From Kribbella antiqua (GTDB taxonomy: Bacteria > Actinomycetota > Actinomycetes > Propionibacteriales > Kribbellaceae), in contig NZ_SLWR01000002.1 of NCBI RefSeq assembly GCF_004345665.1, positions 248,001-312,000 of the forward strand: DNA of 64,000 nt, written 5' to 3'. Positions 8,727-16,424 of this stretch are shown here, in pieces (within the stretch, counting starts at the first letter, position 1; each line of letters starts with the position of its first letter). Position numbers and translations under genes: made by a program. The notes under the pieces were generated by a model that worked only from the letters and a program-made list of their open reading frames with translations, was not told the origin of the DNA and did not search any database.

Positions 8727-9618
8727 GAGGCGCTCCTCTTCTTGGCATTGGCACCGAGTCGCCCGACGAGCTTCAGCAACAACAGCCCGGCGAAGGTGAC
8801 GAGCAGCAGGACGACGCCTTGTGCTGCCGCACTGTTCCACTGGTTGTTCTTCATGACTTGCTGGTTGATCATCGCGGCGACCATGGTCTGCTTGGGACCA
8901 CCCATCAGTGCCGGCGTGATGTAGTAGCCGAGCGCAAGGATGAAGCTCAGCAGCGCCGCGCTGGCCAGGCCGGGGGCGATCAGCGGCAGGTAGACCCGGC
9001 GGAAGATCACCAGCCGTCCGGCGCCCATGCTGGCGGCCGCGGCGAGCAGCGCCGGTCGACCCCGCGCATCGCGCCGTACAGGACGAGCACGGTGTAGGGA
9101 AGCATCACCGAACTGGTGCCGATGATCACGCCGAGCTCGTTGTAGAGCAGCTGGAACGGTGCCCCCGGCACCCAGAGGTCGGTCATCACCTGGTTCACCA
9201 CACCGTGCTCACCGAGCAGGATGATCCAGCCGTACGTCCGCACCAGGGCACTGATGAAATGCGGGACGACGACCACCAGCATGATCAGTCCCGCCCACAG
9301 CGGGCGTAACCGGCATTCCGCGCTGGCCAGCACGAACCCGACCACGAGGCTGATCACCGCCGTCTCAGCCGAGACTCGCAACGTGGTGAGCAGCACGGCC
9401 AGGTTCGAGCCCGTGAGTGCGTCCACGTACCAGTGCAGGGTCAATGAGCCGTTCGCGGCCTTGAGGCTGAGGAGCAGCGTGCTGAGGATCGGGAACACGA
9501 ACAACGCCAGCAGGTAGACGACGATCGGTGTCGCGTTCAGCAACCCGATGCGGGTCCGGCGGGTGCCCAAGAGGCGACGCTGCGGGGCTCGGGGCGCGGC
9601 GGCGATGGACGCAGTCAT
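8723..9618 (-). pseudogene. ABC transporter permease, PotB/PotH type, with a 1-base frameshift
   Basis: The N-terminal part (from ATG 9618) reads as a normal permease through LYGAMRGVD, then shifts frame near 9054-9057. The C-terminal part continues in another frame as LLAAAASMGAGRLVIFRRVYLPL, the EAA loop, to the stop at 8723. Adding one C to the CC at the coding-strand GTCGACC-GGCG junction restores one continuous protein of about 298 residues with the expected VDPALL join. No other damage is visible and the flanking genes are intact. This may be a sequencing error or a recent inactivating mutation. As written, translation would stop in the shifted frame after about 203 residues and the importer would lack one permease. 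Confidence 0.8.
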
Positions 9619-9625
9619 GGCTGAC

Positions 9626-10759
9626 CTACCGCCCTTCGGTGCCGAAGAGGTTGACGTCCTGGGCGTCCGCCTTCACACCGATCCGCTCACCGGCGATCGG
9701 AGCCCATCCGGCCGGTGCCTCGATGCGCAGCAGCTTGTCGAGACCGGCGAGACGCAGGCCGACGCGGACGAGCGTGCCGACATATGTGACCGTCTCGACA
9801 GTGCCCGTACAGAAACCCTCGTCGGGCGTGCAGGCGCGGAGCCGGCCGGGCTGGATGGCCGCATCCACCGCGGCGCCCCGGGCAAAGGCGTGTGGCCGCG
9901 CCCTCAGCACGCCGCCGTGCTCCAGCCTGACCAGGGTGTGCTCGTCGGCGGTCTCCTCCACCTGACCAGGCAGGAAATTCGCCGCACCGAGGAAGTCGGC
10001 GACGAACGGTGTCTTCGGCCGCTCGAACAGCTCGCGTGGCGTGTCGAACTGGTCGATCAGCCCGTCGCGCATCACGGCGATCCGGTCGGACAGTACCAGC
10101 GCCTCCTCCTGGTCGTGCGTCACGTAGATCACGGTCAGGCCCAGCTCGCGCTGGATCGCCTTGATCTCGACCTGGAGCTGGTCGCGCAGCTTCTTGTCCA
10201 GCGCGCCCAGCGGCTCGTCCATCAGGACTACGGGCGGCCGGTACACCAGCGCGCGGCACAGCGCTACCCGCTGCTGCTGACCGCCGGACAACTCGCGCGG
10301 ATAGCGGCCGCCGTACCCCGTCAGACCGACGATCTCGAGCGTCTCGCCGACCCGCCGGCGGGTGTCGGCCTTCGACACCCCACGCAACTGCAGCGGGAAG
10401 GCGATGTTCTCGCCGACGGTCATGTGGGGGAACAGCAGATACTGCTGGAAGACGAAGCCCAGATTCCGCTTCTGCGGCGCGAGCCGGGTCACATCACGGT
10501 CGCCGACCGTGATGGTGCCGGAATCCGGCTCCGCGAAGCCGGCGATCATCATCAACGTCGTCGTCTTGCCCGACCCGGACGCGCCGAGGAAGGTGACGAA
10601 CTCGCCGGCGGCGATCTCCATCGATGCCTCGTCGACGGCGACCACGTCCCCGTAGGTCTTGCGCAACGAGACGACGGACAGCGGCTTGCCGATCCCGGCC
10701 TGCGCCGGTGAGCCGGCGCCGGTGACAGGCGACTCGAGAACAGTGCGGATGTCAGACAC
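9626..10759 (-). CDS. ABC transporter ATP-binding protein, PotA-like
   Basis: A 377-residue importer ATPase. Walker A is GASGSGKTTT, the Q-loop is FVFQQYLLFPH, the signature is LSGGQQQRVALCRAL, Walker B is VVLMDEPLGALD and the switch His is in VTHDQEEAL. The C-terminal 130 residues form a TOBE-like domain, as in PotA and other polyamine, iron or opine uptake ATPases. It sits 7 bp before the frameshifted permease and overlaps the end of the lipoprotein gene by 8 bp. It energises uptake of the substrate captured by the lipoprotein. Confidence 0.93.
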   Translation of the reverse strand: MSDIRTVLESPVTGAGSPAQAGIGKPLSVVSLRKTYGDVVAVDEASMEIAAGEFVTFLGASGSGKTTTLMMIAGFAEPDSGTITVGDRDVTRLAPQKRNLGFVFQQYLLFPHMTVGENIAFPLQLRGVSKADTRRRVGETLEIVGLTGYGGRYPRELSGGQQQRVALCRALVYRPPVVLMDEPLGALDKKLRDQLQVEIKAIQRELGLTVIYVTHDQEEALVLSDRIAVMRDGLIDQFDTPRELFERPKTPFVADFLGAANFLPGQVEETADEHTLVRLEHGGVLRARPHAFARGAAVDAAIQPGRLRACTPDEGFCTGTVETVTYVGTLVRVGLRLAGLDKLLRIEAPAGWAPIAGERIGVKADAQDVNLFGTEGR

Positions 10760-11849
10760 GAGCCCACTCCAGCCAGCGCTTGTTCACAGCGCCCTCGTTC
10801 TTCAGCCACCACTCGGTGTCCAGGTCGAACCCCTGGTCTCGGTACTCCGGCGCGGACGCCAGGTTGGCGCGCACGTCGTCCGGGAGGCTGTCGAACGCCG
10901 CCGCGGAGACCGGGTTCGTGGGGTAGATCTTCGCCAGGCCGGCCTGCGTCTCAGGGCGCAGCGAGAAGTCGATCAACTGGTACGCGGCGTCGAGGTTGGC
11001 GGCACCCTTGGGGATGGCATATCCCTGGCCCTGCCGGCGTGCGCCGGCGAACTGGTACGCCAACGGAACGCCCTGCTTGATCAGCGCACTGAGACGGCCG
11101 TGCCAGCAGGTGCCCAGCACCACTTCCTTGCGGCTGAGCAGCACGCCGGGAAGGTTGCCCGTGTCCCAGTACTTGCGCACGGACCCCTTGATCCGGTCCA
11201 GCGACTTGAACGCCCGTTCCACGTCGATCGGGTACAGCTTGTCCATCGGTACGCCGTCAGCGAGCAACGCGAACTCCAACTCGGGCAGGTCCGCGTCCGG
11301 GTGTTGCAGCGACCGGCTGCCGGGGAACGCCTTGGTGTCCCAGAAGTCCGGCCAGGAACTCGGCTTCTTGCCGCCGAACTCGTCGGTGCGGTACGCCATC
11401 ACGCTGGCGTAGTACGCCTTACCGACGGCGTGCTCGGTGACCATGTTGCTCGGGATGTTCGCGGCCTTGAAGCTCTTCAGCCGGTCGAAGTCGAGCTTCT
11501 CGATCCCGTCGTCCCGGACGAACTTCAGGAAGTCCATCATCGAGTTGTCGATCACGTCGAACTGCGGTCGGCCCTGCTTGATCTGCGCGAGCATCTGGGC
11601 GTACTGGACGTTCACCACCTGGACCTGGATGCCGGTCTCCTTGGTGAATGGCTCGTAGACCCCCTCCTGCAGCGCTTCGCCGTACGCCCCACCGCTGTTG
11701 CGCACGGCCAGCGTCTTCGTCGAGGCGGCGGCGCCGTCGGCGCGGCTGGTGCCGGAGCCACAGGCTGTCAGGGCGGGTACGGCGGCCATCGCCGACAACC
11801 CTGCGACGCCCTGCAGGAACGACCGACGCCCGATCACGGAATCTTTCAT
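10752..11849 (-). CDS. Extracellular solute-binding lipoprotein, polyamine/opine type
   Basis: A 365-residue substrate-capture protein. The N-terminus has a twin-arginine motif (GRRSFLQG, residues 7-14), a hydrophobic stretch and a lipobox LTAC with Cys30, so it is probably exported by Tat and anchored by lipidation. The mature part resembles the PotD/PotF fold: IQVQVVNVQYAQML, FDVIDNSMMDFLK and a C-terminal NEGAVNKRWLEW. Its ATG overlaps the upstream deacylase stop (ATGA). The ligand is not readable from sequence. The surrounding amine-catabolic enzymes suggest a cationic or acylated amine. Confidence 0.9.
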   Translation of the reverse strand: MKDSVIGRRSFLQGVAGLSAMAAVPALTACGSGTSRADGAAASTKTLAVRNSGGAYGEALQEGVYEPFTKETGIQVQVVNVQYAQMLAQIKQGRPQFDVIDNSMMDFLKFVRDDGIEKLDFDRLKSFKAANIPSNMVTEHAVGKAYYASVMAYRTDEFGGKKPSSWPDFWDTKAFPGSRSLQHPDADLPELEFALLADGVPMDKLYPIDVERAFKSLDRIKGSVRKYWDTGNLPGVLLSRKEVVLGTCWHGRLSALIKQGVPLAYQFAGARRQGQGYAIPKGAANLDAAYQLIDFSLRPETQAGLAKIYPTNPVSAAAFDSLPDDVRANLASAPEYRDQGFDLDTEWWLKNEGAVNKRWLEWARV

Positions 11850-12892
11850 GACAACACCTCAGGTTCTGATGGGGTTTGGAGGGATTCAGCGGTTCGGCCC
11901 GGCACTGCGGCCGACGCGATCGCCGCGAGTTCGGTGCCTGGGACAACGGTGAGCCCGCGCATCCCGTAGAAGACGTTTCCGGACGCCGGAGCGTGGACGA
12001 CATGTTCTCGACCGTCGGCGGGGTCGACGATGCGACCGATGATCTGGCCAACGGTCACGTCGTCGCCGGCGGTGAACTCCGGGTACCAGAGGCCGGTGAC
12101 GTCGGAGGCGACCTCTCCGGACCACACCCATTCACGGACGGCCGCAGGCTCAGACCCGTCCGATTCCAGGACGCCGAGACGTCGCAGGACCGCCTTCAGG
12201 CCGTCCACCAGCCCGCCGATCACGGCCGGGTCGCGCTCGCCGAGCTGGCTGGTCTCGACCAGGATGGCCGGGACGCCTTGGCGGACGGCGGCCGCGTGGC
12301 TGTTCCCACCCTCGGCGTTCTGGCCGAAGATGACGTCCTCGATACCGACAGCTCGTGCCATCGCGACAGTCGTCGCATCGACGTCCGCCTCACCGGTGAG
12401 ACGGACGCCGACGAAGTGCCGGAGGGTCTGGTCGATTCCGCCGGAGTGCAGGTCGAGGTAGGCGTCCGCGCCAGCGATCAGCTGCGCGAAGATCCAGGCG
12501 GCCATCCGTTCGGTGGGACTACCCTGTGGGTCGCCGGGGAACACGCGGTTGATGTTCACTCCGTCGATCGAGGAAACGTTGAGGCGTCCCCGGTAGGCGG
12601 CCAGCGGGTTCGCGACGATGCAGATGAGCACCTGTCCGCGGACCTCCTCGGCGTCCAGCAGTGCCGCGAGCCGATGGGCGGCATCCACTCCGGTGAACTC
12701 ACCGCCGTGCACGCCTCCGGTGATCACCACGCGAGGCCCCGGTCGCGCCCCGGCCACCAAGGCAAGCGGTACGTCTACGGTCAGGGTGCCGAGATCCGCG
12801 GGCACGATGCCGCGCACCGTGGTGCCCGGCTCGGCCCGCAGCGGGCCGAGGGCCAGCGGCCCCACCTGGTCGGCGTCTTTGGTCGTCGTCAT
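11846..12892 (-). CDS. M14-type deacylase, succinylglutamate desuccinylase/aspartoacylase family (copy 2)
   Basis: A 348-residue zinc hydrolase paralogous to the protein at 5533-6486, with GVHGGEFTG (zinc His/Glu), NINRVFPGDPQGSP and DLHSGG (third ligand). The C-terminal 90 residues (WSGEVASDVTGLWYPEF and VGQIIGRIVD) form the beta-barrel domain seen in AstE/aspartoacylase-like proteins. It lies 16 bp after the sarcosine-oxidase-like gene and overlaps the transporter lipoprotein. Two copies in one operon suggest either two acylated substrates or successive removal of two acyl groups. Confidence 0.86.
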   Translation of the reverse strand: MTTTKDADQVGPLALGPLRAEPGTTVRGIVPADLGTLTVDVPLALVAGARPGPRVVITGGVHGGEFTGVDAAHRLAALLDAEEVRGQVLICIVANPLAAYRGRLNVSSIDGVNINRVFPGDPQGSPTERMAAWIFAQLIAGADAYLDLHSGGIDQTLRHFVGVRLTGEADVDATTVAMARAVGIEDVIFGQNAEGGNSHAAAVRQGVPAILVETSQLGERDPAVIGGLVDGLKAVLRRLGVLESDGSEPAAVREWVWSGEVASDVTGLWYPEFTAGDDVTVGQIIGRIVDPADGREHVVHAPASGNVFYGMRGLTVVPGTELAAIASAAVPGRTAESLQTPSEPEVLS

Positions 12893-12908
12893 GTCGTCCT
12901 CGTTGGTT

Positions 12909-14042
12909 TCAGGCCGCGGCGCGGTTGACCGTGGAGATGAAGTCGATCGGTTGTGGGCTCGTGCCGGTCAGGGCGAGGTCGGCGGCGATGTCACCCATGG
13001 CTGGGGAGAGCTTGAAGCCGTGACCGGAGAATCCGGCGAGCAGTACGACGTTGTCGTCGCCCTGCAGCGGACCGACAAGTGGACGGCTGCTGTCGGTGTA
13101 GCCCTCCATGAAGACCGACAGGCGAATCGGGTCTGGGTGCAGGTCGGGGAGATAGCGCCCGAGGAGGTCGGTGAAGATGTCCAGCTCTGCGGGGTCGACG
13201 GTGCGTTTCAGCTGATTGGGATCACCCACCGGCTGGTGCAATGCGCTGGACAGGCCGAGCTTGACCGAGACGCCGTCCGGCGATGGAAGGCCATAGCAGT
13301 GCGTGGGTGCGGTCCGGATGAACGCCGGCCGCTCCTTACCGTGCCACGCATCGGTGGTGGGTACGTACCAGGCGCTGATCACCCGGCGGATGTCCACTTC
13401 CCATGGCAGATCGGGCAGCAGGTCGTTGATCCACGGGCCAACCGTGACCACAGCCGCGTCGAAGCGCTCGCTACCCTCGTCCGTGTGGATCGCGACGCCG
13501 TCTCCGAACGGGACGATCTCGCGAACCGGCGTGTAGCGCTCGATCCGCGCGCCGAGTTGTTCGGCCCGCAGCGCCGCCGACTGGACGGTCAGCTCAGGCC
13601 GGATGAATCCAGCGTGACGGTCGAGCACCGCCGCGTCGCCGTCCTCGATCCGGAATTGGGGGAAGCGCCGTGCCAACTGTTCCGCGGCGAGAACCTCATG
13701 ATCGAGCCCGTGCTCGGCGATGGAGTCCAGGACGGTCCGCATCTGCTGGTGCTCCGTCGGCCCCATCAGCAGGCAGCCGGTCAGCCTGCGGAGCTCACGA
13801 CCACTCTCCTCCTGGAGCCTGTCCCACAAGGCATCCGCGTGCCGCAGCAGCGGAACATAGCGCGAGTCCTCGAAGTGAGCGCTGCGGAAAATTCTGCTCT
13901 CCCCGCCGGCGGCACTGCGGTCATGCCCGGGGGCGAAACGGTCGTACCCGACGACCTCGGCTCCACGGGCCGCGAGCCGCCAGGCGGCCTGGCTACCCAT
14001 CGTTCCGACGCCGACGACGGCGACGCGCTTCTTCGCAGACAC
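12909..14042 (-). CDS. Sarcosine/N-methyl-L-tryptophan oxidase-like flavoprotein
   Basis: A 377-residue FAD enzyme of the monomeric sarcosine oxidase/N-methyltryptophan oxidase group, which oxidises secondary (N-methyl) amino acids using oxygen. The Rossmann motif VAVVGVGTMGSQAAW is at residues 7-21. Cys249 in APTHCYGLPS matches the place of the cysteine that binds FAD covalently in this family. The C-terminal AGFSGHGFKLSPAMGD is the family's second flavin signature. GTG 14042 is chosen because GAGAGG stands six bases before it and the Rossmann motif follows at the usual distance; the frame is open to 14582, into the regulator gene, without family homology. It is the first gene of the operon. 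Confidence 0.88.
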   Translation of the reverse strand: MSAKKRVAVVGVGTMGSQAAWRLAARGAEVVGYDRFAPGHDRSAAGGESRIFRSAHFEDSRYVPLLRHADALWDRLQEESGRELRRLTGCLLMGPTEHQQMRTVLDSIAEHGLDHEVLAAEQLARRFPQFRIEDGDAAVLDRHAGFIRPELTVQSAALRAEQLGARIERYTPVREIVPFGDGVAIHTDEGSERFDAAVVTVGPWINDLLPDLPWEVDIRRVISAWYVPTTDAWHGKERPAFIRTAPTHCYGLPSPDGVSVKLGLSSALHQPVGDPNQLKRTVDPAELDIFTDLLGRYLPDLHPDPIRLSVFMEGYTDSSRPLVGPLQGDDNVVLLAGFSGHGFKLSPAMGDIAADLALTGTSPQPIDFISTVNRAAA

Positions 14043-14282
14043 GGTTTTCCTCTCGTCGCGCCGGACGTACGACGGGTCCGGCGGGGGGATGCCTTGTTCG
14101 GGACGGGCCGTGTGATGACGACTCGTGGGACTCGCACCGCTGAGGATGTTGGCGGTGAGTCTTGCCGTATCCATGCCACATTGTGGTACGATGTGCTGGA
14201 ATCTGGCACAACATTCGCAGGGCCTCGAGAGCGAGTCAAGGGTGTCGGCCAAGAAAACATCTGACGTAACAGGGGAAATCTG
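14043..14282. promoter_or_regulatory. Divergent control region with palindromes at 14174-14188 and 14192-14210
   Basis: This 240-bp gap separates the divergently read oxidase operon and iclR-type gene. It contains TGCCACATTGTGGTA (14174-14188), a 15-bp palindrome with a perfect CCACA-T-TGTGG core. Next to it is TGTGC-N9-GCACA (14192-14210). Possible promoters overlap these: minus-strand TTGTGC-N17-TACCAC for the operon and plus-strand TTGCCG-N18-TACGAT for the regulator. The layout fits an IclR-type regulator controlling both directions and itself. Promoter calls are by eye. Confidence 0.55.
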
Positions 14283-15035
14283 ATGGAAATGAAGAGCGTG
14301 ACCCGATCGCTGCGGATCCTCGAGGCGGTCGCTCAGCACCAACCGGTGACGGTCGGCGAACTGACCAAGCTCTTCGGGCTGCCCAAATCCACTGTGCAGC
14401 GCACCCTGATCACCCTCAGCGAGGCCGGCTGGCTGCGGGCCAACCGCAAAGACACCACCCGCTGGGAGATCGGCGTGCGCGTGCTCGCCGTGCGCCCCGC
14501 CGCCCTGCAGGGTTCGAGTCTGTTCGCGGCCGCACGGGAGCCGATGATCCGGCTCCGGGACAAGGTGAACGAGACCATCCACCTGTCAGTGCCTGACGCC
14601 CTTCAGTGCATGGTCGTCGTCGACCGGGTCGACTGCGACCACGCCGTACGGACGTATCACGAGATCGGCGACACCTCGCCGCTGCACGCCACTGCAACGG
14701 GACGGGCCGTCCTCGCCCACCTGCCCGCAGCCGATGTCGACGAGCTCATCGACCGAGGGCTGGACAGCTACAGCGAGTCGACGCTGACAGATCCGTCCGA
14801 GCTGCGCACAGAACTCAAGCGGGTGCGGACCAACGGGTACTCCGTGAACCGCAACCAGTACCGCCCGGACGTGTGCGCCATCGCCGCCCCCATCCTGGAC
14901 ACCGACGGCACCCCCCTGGCCGCTGTGGCCATCTCGATGCCCGACTCCCGCTACGACCCGGCCAAGGAGCCCGAACTCGGCCGACTCGTCACCGATACGG
15001 CAGCCGAGGTCACCGCCCGCCGCCTGGGCGCGTAG
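14283..15035 (+). CDS. IclR-family transcriptional regulator
   Basis: A 250-residue regulator. The N-terminal winged helix (residues 1-65) contains VTVGELTKLFGLPKSTVQRT as the recognition region, followed by the IclR effector domain with VNETIHLSVPD, LHATATGRAVLAHL and YRPDVCAIAAPILD. IclR proteins bind a small carbon compound through the C-terminal domain and repress or activate neighbouring catabolic genes. It is divergent from the 12-gene amine-catabolism operon, which is the likely target. GGGGAAA precedes the ATG. Confidence 0.93.
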   Translation: MEMKSVTRSLRILEAVAQHQPVTVGELTKLFGLPKSTVQRTLITLSEAGWLRANRKDTTRWEIGVRVLAVRPAALQGSSLFAAAREPMIRLRDKVNETIHLSVPDALQCMVVVDRVDCDHAVRTYHEIGDTSPLHATATGRAVLAHLPAADVDELIDRGLDSYSESTLTDPSELRTELKRVRTNGYSVNRNQYRPDVCAIAAPILDTDGTPLAAVAISMPDSRYDPAKEPELGRLVTDTAAEVTARRLGA

Positions 15036-15233
15036 ATCGTCGCTGCCGAGACCACGCTGACTCATCACGATGTTGCTGGAGGCAATAATCCGACCCGGCC
15101 GGCGACCCCATCGCCCACCATCCCCGTCCGCATCACTACACGACCGCACCGCGACCGCCCAACCCAGCTCTACCGACTAGCCTGCACCCCTTACTGAAGG
15201 CAGCGCCACAGCTAGCACGACGCCAGCCGCAGA

Positions 15234-15284
15234 CGTGTGGTTAAGGTGCGTGTTCCTCCTCGGACACGCATGCTGAACCACACG
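15234..15284. repeat. Two-part perfect stem-loop (hairpin I)
   Basis: CGTGTGGTT (15234-15242) pairs with AACCACACG (15276-15284), and inside it TGCGTGT (15247-15253) pairs with ACACGCA (15264-15270). The internal loops are 4 and 5 nt and the apical loop is 10 nt. It lies 200 bp after the iclR-type gene and overlaps the next hairpin by two bases. It could end iclR transcription, be a mobile-element end, or be part of a small structured RNA. Confidence 0.5.
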
Positions 15285-15319
15285 CGGGGTAGGCCTGATG
15301 GAAACATCGGCCACCCGCG
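15283..15319. repeat. Stem-loop with GAAA tetraloop (hairpin II)
   Basis: CGCGGG (15283-15288) pairs with CCCGCG (15314-15319), GGCC (15292-15295) with GGCC (15309-15312), and GATG (15297-15300) with CATC (15305-15308), closing on GAAA. The stem has one small internal loop and one bulge. A GNRA-type loop closed by an extended stem suggests RNA structure rather than only a DNA palindrome. It ends where the broken gene remnant begins. Confidence 0.45.
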
Positions 15320-15694
15320 TTTTGTAGTTGTGGGGGACTTCAAGGCCCAAGGCGCCGTACAGATCGGCCAGGAGCCTCGGCCGGCTACGCCGTCGTCGCG
15401 GCCACCGCCCGCAACGGCGTCGTGTTCGAGTGGGACGCCAACGGCGACGGCTATCTGGACACCGATGCTCGCGCGAGCGTCGACAACTACCGTCCCGTGT
15501 GGGTGAAGCTCGCTCGATCCGGTACGTCGTTCAGCGCCTCGTACTCCTACGACGGTCAGAACTACATCCCGATCGGCGCGCCGGTAACCCTGACCTCGGC
15601 CGCAGCAACGCAGGACGCAGGAATCTTCTCCACCTCGCACGACGTGACCCGGTCGGCAATCAACCAGTTCGACTCGGTCGTGTTCGCCGGCTAG
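15320..15694 (+). pseudogene. C-terminal remnant of a secreted carbohydrate-active protein
   Basis: The frame ending at 15694 reads GYAVVAATARNGVVFEWDAN and continues through VWVKLARSGTSFSASYSYDG to INQFDSVVFAG. This pattern belongs to a jelly-roll, LamG/DUF1349-like domain common at the C-terminus of actinomycete glycosidases. A short piece in another frame just upstream (VVVGDFKAQGAVQIG, near 15327-15372) looks like an earlier part of the same domain, so a deletion or frameshift has removed the middle. No start, signal peptide or catalytic domain remains. The remaining frame has a possible GTG at 15422 but no clear ribosome binding site. I treat it as a decayed gene. Confidence 0.6.
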
Positions 15695-15714
15695 CAATCC
15701 GCAACCACTGGTGA

Positions 15715-15749
15715 CCGCAGGCCTTCCACCCCAGGTGGAAGGCCTGCGG
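15715..15749. terminator. Bidirectional terminator hairpin, 16-bp perfect stem
   Basis: CCGCAGGCCTTCCACC (15715-15730) and GGTGGAAGGCCTGCGG (15734-15749) pair perfectly around a 3-nt loop. It lies between the end of the plus-strand remnant (15694) and the end of the minus-strand response regulator gene (15768). There is no U-tract, as is usual in high-GC actinomycetes. Confidence 0.8.
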
Positions 15750-15767
15750 GCTGCCGGGGAGGTCTTG

Positions 15768-16424
15768 TCAGGGAGTGACGAGCCGGTTCTGGTAGGCGAG
15801 GACTACGAGCTGGGCTCGGTCCCGGGCACCGAGTTTGGTCATGGCGCGCTGGATGTGGGTGCGGACGGTGAGGACGCTCAGGTGGAGGGCCGCGGCGATC
15901 TCGGCGTTCGAGTGACCTTGGGCGGCCAGTTTCATGACTTCGAGTTCGCGGTTGGTCAGGTCGCGAAGGGCGGCGCTGGTCGGGGTCGGCGGAGAGGTGG
16001 CGAGAAACTGGGTGATGAGGGCCTTCGTGGCGCCGGCGGACAGCAGACTTTCGCCGGTGGCGGTCAAGCGGATGGCGTCGAGGAGAGCGTCGGTGGTGAC
16101 GTACTTGCCCAGGAAGCCGCTGGCGCCGGCGCGGAGGGCGCGGGCGACGTGGTCATCGTTCTCGAACGTGGTGAGGACCAGGACGCGGGTGCCGGCGAGG
16201 TCGGTGTCGGCGCAGATCGTTTCGGTGGCGGTGAGCCCGTCGGTTCCCGGCATGCGCAAGTCCATCAGTACGACGTCGGGGCGGTGGAGCCGGGTGAGTT
16301 CGACGGCCTCGGCGCCGTCGGCTGCCTCGGCGACGACCTCGAGGTCCTCGCAGGAGTCGATGAGGATCCGGAAGGTCCCACGGAGGAGAGCCTGATCATC
16401 GGCGAGGAGCACTCGGATCGTCAT
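15768..16424 (-). CDS. LuxR/NarL-family response regulator
   Basis: A 218-residue DNA-binding response regulator. The receiver domain has the acidic pair Asp9/Asp10, phospho-acceptor Asp55 in VVLMDLRMPG and Lys in GFLGKYVTTD. The C-terminal NarL-type helix-turn-helix is LTNRELEVMKLAAQGHSNAE followed by TVRTHIQRAMTKLGARDRAQ. The ATG overlaps the stop of the upstream kinase gene (ATGA), so the two make a co-translated two-component pair that follows an MMPL exporter. Control of that exporter is the simplest inference. Confidence 0.93.
   Translation of the reverse strand: MTIRVLLADDQALLRGTFRILIDSCEDLEVVAEAADGAEAVELTRLHRPDVVLMDLRMPGTDGLTATETICADTDLAGTRVLVLTTFENDDHVARALRAGASGFLGKYVTTDALLDAIRLTATGESLLSAGATKALITQFLATSPPTPTSAALRDLTNRELEVMKLAAQGHSNAEIAAALHLSVLTVRTHIQRAMTKLGARDRAQLVVLAYQNRLVTP

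Noticed and set aside
5533-12892. Ectoine degradation (doeABCD) locus
   Set aside because: DoeB-like deacylases and a transaminase are present, but no DoeA-type ectoine hydrolase, and the two flavoenzymes and HAD protein do not fit that route.
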